Positions 59,605 to 64,000 of a stretch of DNA of 64,000 nt are shown here, piece by piece. The translations under genes and the position numbers were made by a program. The notes beneath the pieces are model-generated. The model saw only the letters and a program-made list of their open reading frames with translations, did no database searches and had not been told where the DNA came from. The stretch comes from Cynocephalus volans. Taxonomy: Eukaryota; Chordata; Mammalia; Dermoptera; Cynocephalidae. Numbering within the stretch: the stretch's first letter is position 1; every line of letters starts with the position of its first letter. The DNA is taken from NCBI RefSeq assembly GCF_027409185.1, contig NC_084472.1:86506427-86570426 (forward strand), read 5' to 3'.

Positions 59605-61055
59605 TATTATTCACATAAATAATGACAATTTATAAAATGTTGGCATAGATGCCAAGCAAAACTTAGGGCTTATAGCAAATAGAAATTGTTTCCTCACACA
59701 AAAAAAGCAAGGTATATGATAATTGAATCCTGTGTCTTTACTGGAATCCAAATGGATGAATTCTACATTCATAGTTTTGAATGTTGGGATTCCAAAGGCT
59801 CTAACAACTCTGACCAGTTTACCATTTGAAGCACCAGGTCAGGTCAGGAGGCATTTGTCCTCACAGTGCTTTACTAGCCTTGATTGACACAGAGATCTGG
59901 TTTCAGCTGTTCATAGCAAGATTCTCCTTCGTGGCCACTTACAACTACAGTGGTCCAGTGGCAATGCTAGTGGCAGGTGAAAACGGGATGTTTTCTAAAG
60001 GCTAAGGGGGGTGTAACATTCGACTCAGCAAGGAATTTGTTCCTGTTTTCATATATGCTCTTGATCAACTCATCAAAACTGAGAAAAGTTCATGTAGAAT
60101 ACATTTCTGATCTTTGTGAAAACATAGGCATTTACCTTTTGGCTGGTTGAGTTGAACTCTAACCTTAGAAACTACAGTATGAATGCAGTCAGGGAAAAAA
60201 AATGGAGAGAAAACTTGCCTTTCTCAGTCATGGATGACAAAGGATTCCAGGCAGTTTATTCAGTTCTGTCAAAATGATCACTGAACTGCTAGCTCGCTCG
60301 GGTCTTCCATGGGGACCTGAGGTTTCGGTCATCCATTCATTCTCACCCTCTCATCTGTGCCTTTGCAAAGTGGAGCTCATCTGTTTGGGTTTTTCTCTTT
60401 TTTTTCTTCTTTGTCTTTCTTTCTTTTTTTTTAAACTCAGCACTTCAAAAGCCAAACACAAATAAAGGGACAAGGAGTTATTGCTAATTAACTCAAATGA
60501 GACAATTTGCCAGATAATACTTAGACTTTGATGGTAGTGACAAACTATTTCTGGCAGGTAATTGAAATTTTGAAGATAATACATTTTAACATTTATAGTA
60601 ATGGAGAAGAAATGCTTTTTCTCTCTTTCTTCAGAATGGCTCAGATGTAAACAATTAATACAATGCAGGATATTTATGAAGTCCTCATATTACAATAAAA
60701 ATTTAATGGCTTTGGCTGAAGACCTAATAGAAGAAAACTGAAAGCATGATACAGAGCCATGTTTTGTTGAGTTTTAATGTTGGCATTGATTTTTGTTATT
60801 TTAAAAATAATCTTATTTAGGGTATGTCATTTCAGGATGGTATATTTGCTGGTCCTCCTTTGGTAGACGCATGTTGTAGAAATACGTGAAGAAACTTATT
60901 ATATTGCTAATTACATTAAATTGACATGATATATATGTATGTTTATAACATCAACTTAAAAATGAAATAAATCGACACAATATGTATGTATACCATGTCA
61001 ATTTAAAGACAATGCAAATGTAAAATTCAATACTACTGATTGCAATTACACAAAA
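59605..61055. other. About 1.4 kb without a recognised element
   Basis: Pyrimidine-rich tract at 60390-60432. The minus and plus frames there (77 and 63 codons) reflect that tract. Confidence 0.5.
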
Positions 61056-61059
61056 ACAG

Positions 61060-61230
61060 TATGTTAACAAGTTATGACATCAAATGCTTTACACTTATTA
61101 ACCCATTTAATTTTCGTAACAACTCTGCGAAGTTGATACCTTTGTTTTCCCCAATTACAGAGATAAGAAAAAAGAAGCACAAGGAATTTACCTAGTTAGC
61201 AAGTTCAGGACCTAGAAGCCGTACACTTTC
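61060..61230 (+). mobile_element. MIR SINE
   Basis: 'atgctttacacttattaacc catttaattttcgtaacaac tctgcgaagttgataccttt' is a clear MIR middle; the 3' third is degraded. Confidence 0.8.
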
Positions 61231-61428
61231 ACACTACATACATGGAAAACAACTGAGTGATACACAGAAGATTCAGTATATGTTACGCTGGTGGGAATGT
61301 AATTTTACTTGGATCTTATTGTAAATTGTTTATCAGGGTCATGGACTATTTAGAAAATAAATCCTGTGTTAGTTACTATTTAATTTGAAAAGACAAAACT
61401 TCTTCAGGTATTTTAAACAAAGAGGGAA

Positions 61429-61874
61429 TATTAGTTTCCTGTGGTTGCTGTGACAAATTACCACAAACTGGGTAATTTAAAACAACAGAAATTTATTCTC
61501 TCACAGTTCTGAAGGCTGGAAGTCTGAAATCAAGGTGACAGCAGGGACGTGCTCCCTCTTAAGACTCTAGGAAATCCTTCCTTTCTTTTTTCTGGCTGCT
61601 GGTGGTTGTTGGCAACCTGTGGCATTCCCTGGCTTGTAGATGCTTCATTCAGATCTCTACCTTTACGGTTACAGGAGATTCTCCTTACTTGTCTGTGTCT
61701 CAAATTCCTTCCTTCTGATAATGACACCATTCATTGGACCTAGGGCCTACCCTAAATCCAGTATGACCTTATCTTAAAGTGCTTACACTTGCAAAAACCT
61801 TATTTTCAAGCAAGGTCATATTCACAGTTTCTAGGTAGACATGAATTTGGGGGGACACTATTCAACCCAGTACA
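61429..61874 (-). mobile_element. MLT1-type MaLR solo LTR
   Basis: Reading left to right: 'ttagtttcctgtggttgctg tgacaaattaccacaaactg ggtaattt', 'ggaagtctgaaatcaaggtg', 'tggcattccctggcttgtag', 'cctagggcctaccctaaatc cagtatgacc' and 'gggggacactattcaaccca gtaca'. Complete or nearly so; no clear target duplication. Overlapping open frames on both strands are LTR-derived. Confidence 0.92.
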
Positions 61875-61914
61875 GGGGTGGGGGTTAATGCAGAGAATTG
61901 GTTAAACAAATGTT

Positions 61915-62225
61915 AGAGGTCAACTTCTGATCACCAGGGCTAATCCAGCAACTACTGCTGATTAGTACCCAAGCTGTCAACAGTAGAGGTCAATCATAAG
62001 CCCCAATATGAGGTAATGTCTTCAGAGACCAGCTAGTCACATGGTAATGTTGTTTACATTCAGATCCATTCCCTTTGATTTTGTCTATGAATTTGCCTTT
62101 TTTGACCATAGTGTCTCTGCCAACACTACTATATGTGAACATAGAAATGCCTTCATTAACATCATTGTATCTTTCACAACATTGCTTCTGAAAAAAACAC
62201 TGAAGCAAAGTAAGTCTACCCAACT
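61915..62225 (+). pseudogene. ERVL-class endogenous retrovirus pol remnant (integrase region)
   Basis: The frame read in 62041-62253 keeps an order of residues typical of the ERVL/MaLR-class integrase core (an FAFF...SANTTIC stretch, then a decayed continuation). The nucleotide stretch ctctgccaacactactatat then gtgaacatagaaatgcctt supports this. It is a short relic with lost catalytic context and no flanking gag or LTR in the same orientation; the MLT1 LTR to its left is on the other strand. It encodes nothing functional. The identification rests on recall of the family pattern, not on a search. Confidence 0.6.
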
Positions 62226-62229
62226 CCTG

Positions 62230-62905
62230 ATAGGAAATAACTATATCAGTTGAGGGCATGTCAACTAGAGATACAAAATATTTGCTGGGAGAAGCTACTC
62301 CCATTTCCCAGGCTACAAAAGGAAAAGAAGGAAAGTGGCATAGCTCAGGGCCCGTGAGCCCACACTCTGCATGCACACTGCTGGTGGGGCAATGGCTGCC
62401 ACCACCACCATTGCTGTTGCGGGAATTGCGACTGTTGCTACTGATCAGGAACTGATCCTGTACTCCGTGTGTGTTCTCCTGGAGCTGATATTGATGCTGC
62501 TGCATCTATTATTTTTATAGCAGCTTTAAAAAATAAATAACAATTAATGGACAGCTTATCCTTGCAATGTTGCAGAATTTTTTATCCGTGAATTATTATA
62601 CTTATAATTTTCCAATAGTATTATTTTCTAGTGAAGTTTTGAATTATCGTATGAGTTGGAAAATCACATTGAACAGCATACTTTTAAATATGGTGGTTGT
62701 GTTGAGCCTGATTGCAGACCATTATGTTTAACTGGTAAATCATATATTTTCATATAATGTTATTTTCTTTTAAATATAATCCCTCCCATGTTAATTTAAA
62801 CTGAGTTTATAGATTTATGCCATATAGTTTGTATTATATATATATTTTTATTTTTATCATTTAGAACCCTGTAGATTTTCCTTCAAATCTAAGGCTGACA
62901 GCCTA
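62230..62905. other. No recognised element; longest minus-strand ORF
   Basis: The 171-codon minus frame (61990-62505) is the longest in the window. Its second half is antisense to the integrase relic, and its first half contains Gln-, Ser/Asn- and Gly-rich low complexity from a (CCA)n/(GCTG)n-like tract near 62395-62510. I judge it fortuitous. 62520-62905 is AT-rich. Confidence 0.5.
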
Positions 62906-62907
62906 AA

Positions 62908-63126
62908 GGAGAAGTCAGCAAACTTTTTCTGTAAGGAGACAGATAGTAAATATTTTTGGCTTTGCAAACCGTACTGTCTCTATTACAACCACTCAGCTCT
63001 GTTGCTATAGTTTGAAAGCAGCCATAGACATGGTAATGAATGGGTTTGACAATGATCCAACAAAACTTTAGTTACAAAACAGGCTGCAGGCAGGATTTGG
63101 CATAGGGGCCATAGTTTGCCTACCCC
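62908..63126 (+). mobile_element. hAT-Charlie MITE, complete, with 8-bp target duplication
   Basis: Starts ggagaagtcagcaaactttt then tctgtaaggagacagatagt, and ends ggggccatagtttgcctacc plus cc. Internal words are 'ttggctttgcaaaccgtact' and 'caaaactttagttacaaaac'. Flanks agcctaaa (62900-62907) and agcttaaa (63127-63134) differ at one base, fitting the 8-bp duplication of hAT elements. At 219 bp it is full length; the exact MER name is uncertain (MER3-like). Confidence 0.85.
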
Positions 63127-63289
63127 AGCTTAAAAGAAATACCTTAGCAGTAGTCCTTAGGATTCCACCATACCTAGTGAATCCATACATACTATAGAGA
63201 AGACCAGCAAGGCTCTGTAGTAAATATTCCTTAATTTGGGAATATATTCATTGATTGTGAATATTATCATAAAAGCAAGATTAAAAAGA

Positions 63290-63450
63290 AACTTCTCTAT
63301 ACTACTGCACTGTTGAATTTACATGACTTATTTTAATTAATCTTTTCAATGAGCCATGAAGTGGATGCTGTTATCTCTGTACCACATATGAGGAGACTAT
63401 AGAAGATACACAAATGCATCTAAAATTCAAACCTATGTTTATCTGACTCC
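63290..63450 (+). mobile_element. MIR remnant
   Basis: 'cttattttaattaatctttt', 'tgaagtggatgctgttatct', 'atgaggagactatagaagat' and 'tcaaacctatgtttatctga' follow MIR. Confidence 0.6.
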
Positions 63451-63454
63451 ATAT

Positions 63455-64000
63455 ATATTATTGCTACAATATGTCATATAACACATGTACTTCTATAATT
63501 CTTCCTAGCCCTCAGTCCCTAGAAGCCTGGACCCTTTCCCTGACCACCAACTACTGGCCAGTCTCTTGATTTAAAACCCATAACCTTTCTCCACAATTCA
63601 GAATCATTTGACTTTATGAACCACAATTGCCTTGAAATGCCTGTGATCTTTCCCTTATCTTGTGAATTTGATTTGACCTATGTGCATCCTTAAGAAACAC
63701 ATTTTCTGTCAATTACCTTGGCTCCAAACCAATCTGATCATAACTTACTTCCTGTTCCCCTTCAACCTCAGAGAAATGCTCACACATTCTGTTTCCCATC
63801 TTCCAATCTTCCTTTGCTTGTCTGCTTTGCTTCGTTCTGATCCTAAGTGCTTTTTTCTCTACATGTGTACCTTGCCTCCCCCAATAATCTAATCTCTTGG
63901 CTCAGAACTTTTGTCATCCTTCTGCTTTCCTGGTATAGCCTCGAATATTCCAGGCATTAATATAACAGAAACACTATCAAGTTTGCCACTAATACTTATT
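63455..64000. other. No recognised element
   Basis: Pyrimidine-rich sequence without a named repeat or gene; the 70-codon frame at 63680-63892 is unrecognised. Confidence 0.45.

Noticed and set aside
61429..62225. MLT1 LTR and integrase relic as one provirus
   Set aside because: The LTR is on the minus strand and the integrase relic reads on the plus strand, so they do not form one simple element.

Overview
This window is ordinary eutherian-mammal non-coding DNA: AT-rich, and dominated by decayed transposable elements that can be recognised by eye. These are a complete Tigger1 DNA transposon, ERVL and ERVL-MaLR solo LTRs, L1 pieces of several ages, hAT/MER5-type MITEs, and many MIR and L2 remnants. 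I found no protein-coding gene, no exon I could defend, no rRNA/tRNA/snRNA gene, no CpG island and no bacterial-type feature. The short ORFs (longest 171 codons) fit chance or transposon relics. The window is most likely intergenic or deep-intronic.

The host is a placental mammal, judged by Tigger1, MaLR/MLT1, MLT2-like ERVL LTRs, MER5, MIR and L2. I saw no Alu, rodent B1/B2, carnivore SINEC or ruminant Bov-tA element. That argues against an anthropoid, murid, carnivore or ruminant, but does not identify the species. One MaLR LTR type occurs twice (336-695 and 35864-36279), and one antisense L1 3' end (35053-35420) differs from the human L1PA type as I know it; both could serve as lineage markers.

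Layout. 0-6 kb: a nested pair of MaLR LTRs, L2 and MIR remnants, then two further MaLR LTRs. 6-32 kb: mostly unannotated AT-rich sequence with scattered MIR, L2, MER5 and an L1M 5' fragment, plus several repeat-poor blocks that could be conserved non-coding elements. 32.8-36.3 kb: a transposon cluster in which two L1 3' ends in opposite orientation lie between one pair of 14-bp target duplications inside an older hAT-like element; it is followed by an antisense L1M, a younger antisense L1 and a MaLR LTR. 37.8-39.1 kb: a minus-strand ERVL LTR and an L1 ORF2 fragment. 43.5-47.7 kb: an antisense L1M 3' end and the Tigger1 copy. 48.8-53.5 kb: a plus-strand MLT2-type LTR with large CA repeats, L2, MIR, a duplicated unclassified segment, an MLT1 fragment, MER5 and an L1 3' end. 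53.5-61 kb: mostly unannotated, with some repeat-poor blocks. 61.4-63.4 kb: an MLT1 LTR, an ERVL integrase relic and a hAT MITE with an 8-bp target duplication.

No genes act together here. The main content is transposon history. The best structural leads are the double-ended L1 insertion, the poly(T) tract flanked by direct repeats at 21.04 kb, the nested MaLR LTRs and the full-length Tigger1. I found nothing that amounts to a new biological system.
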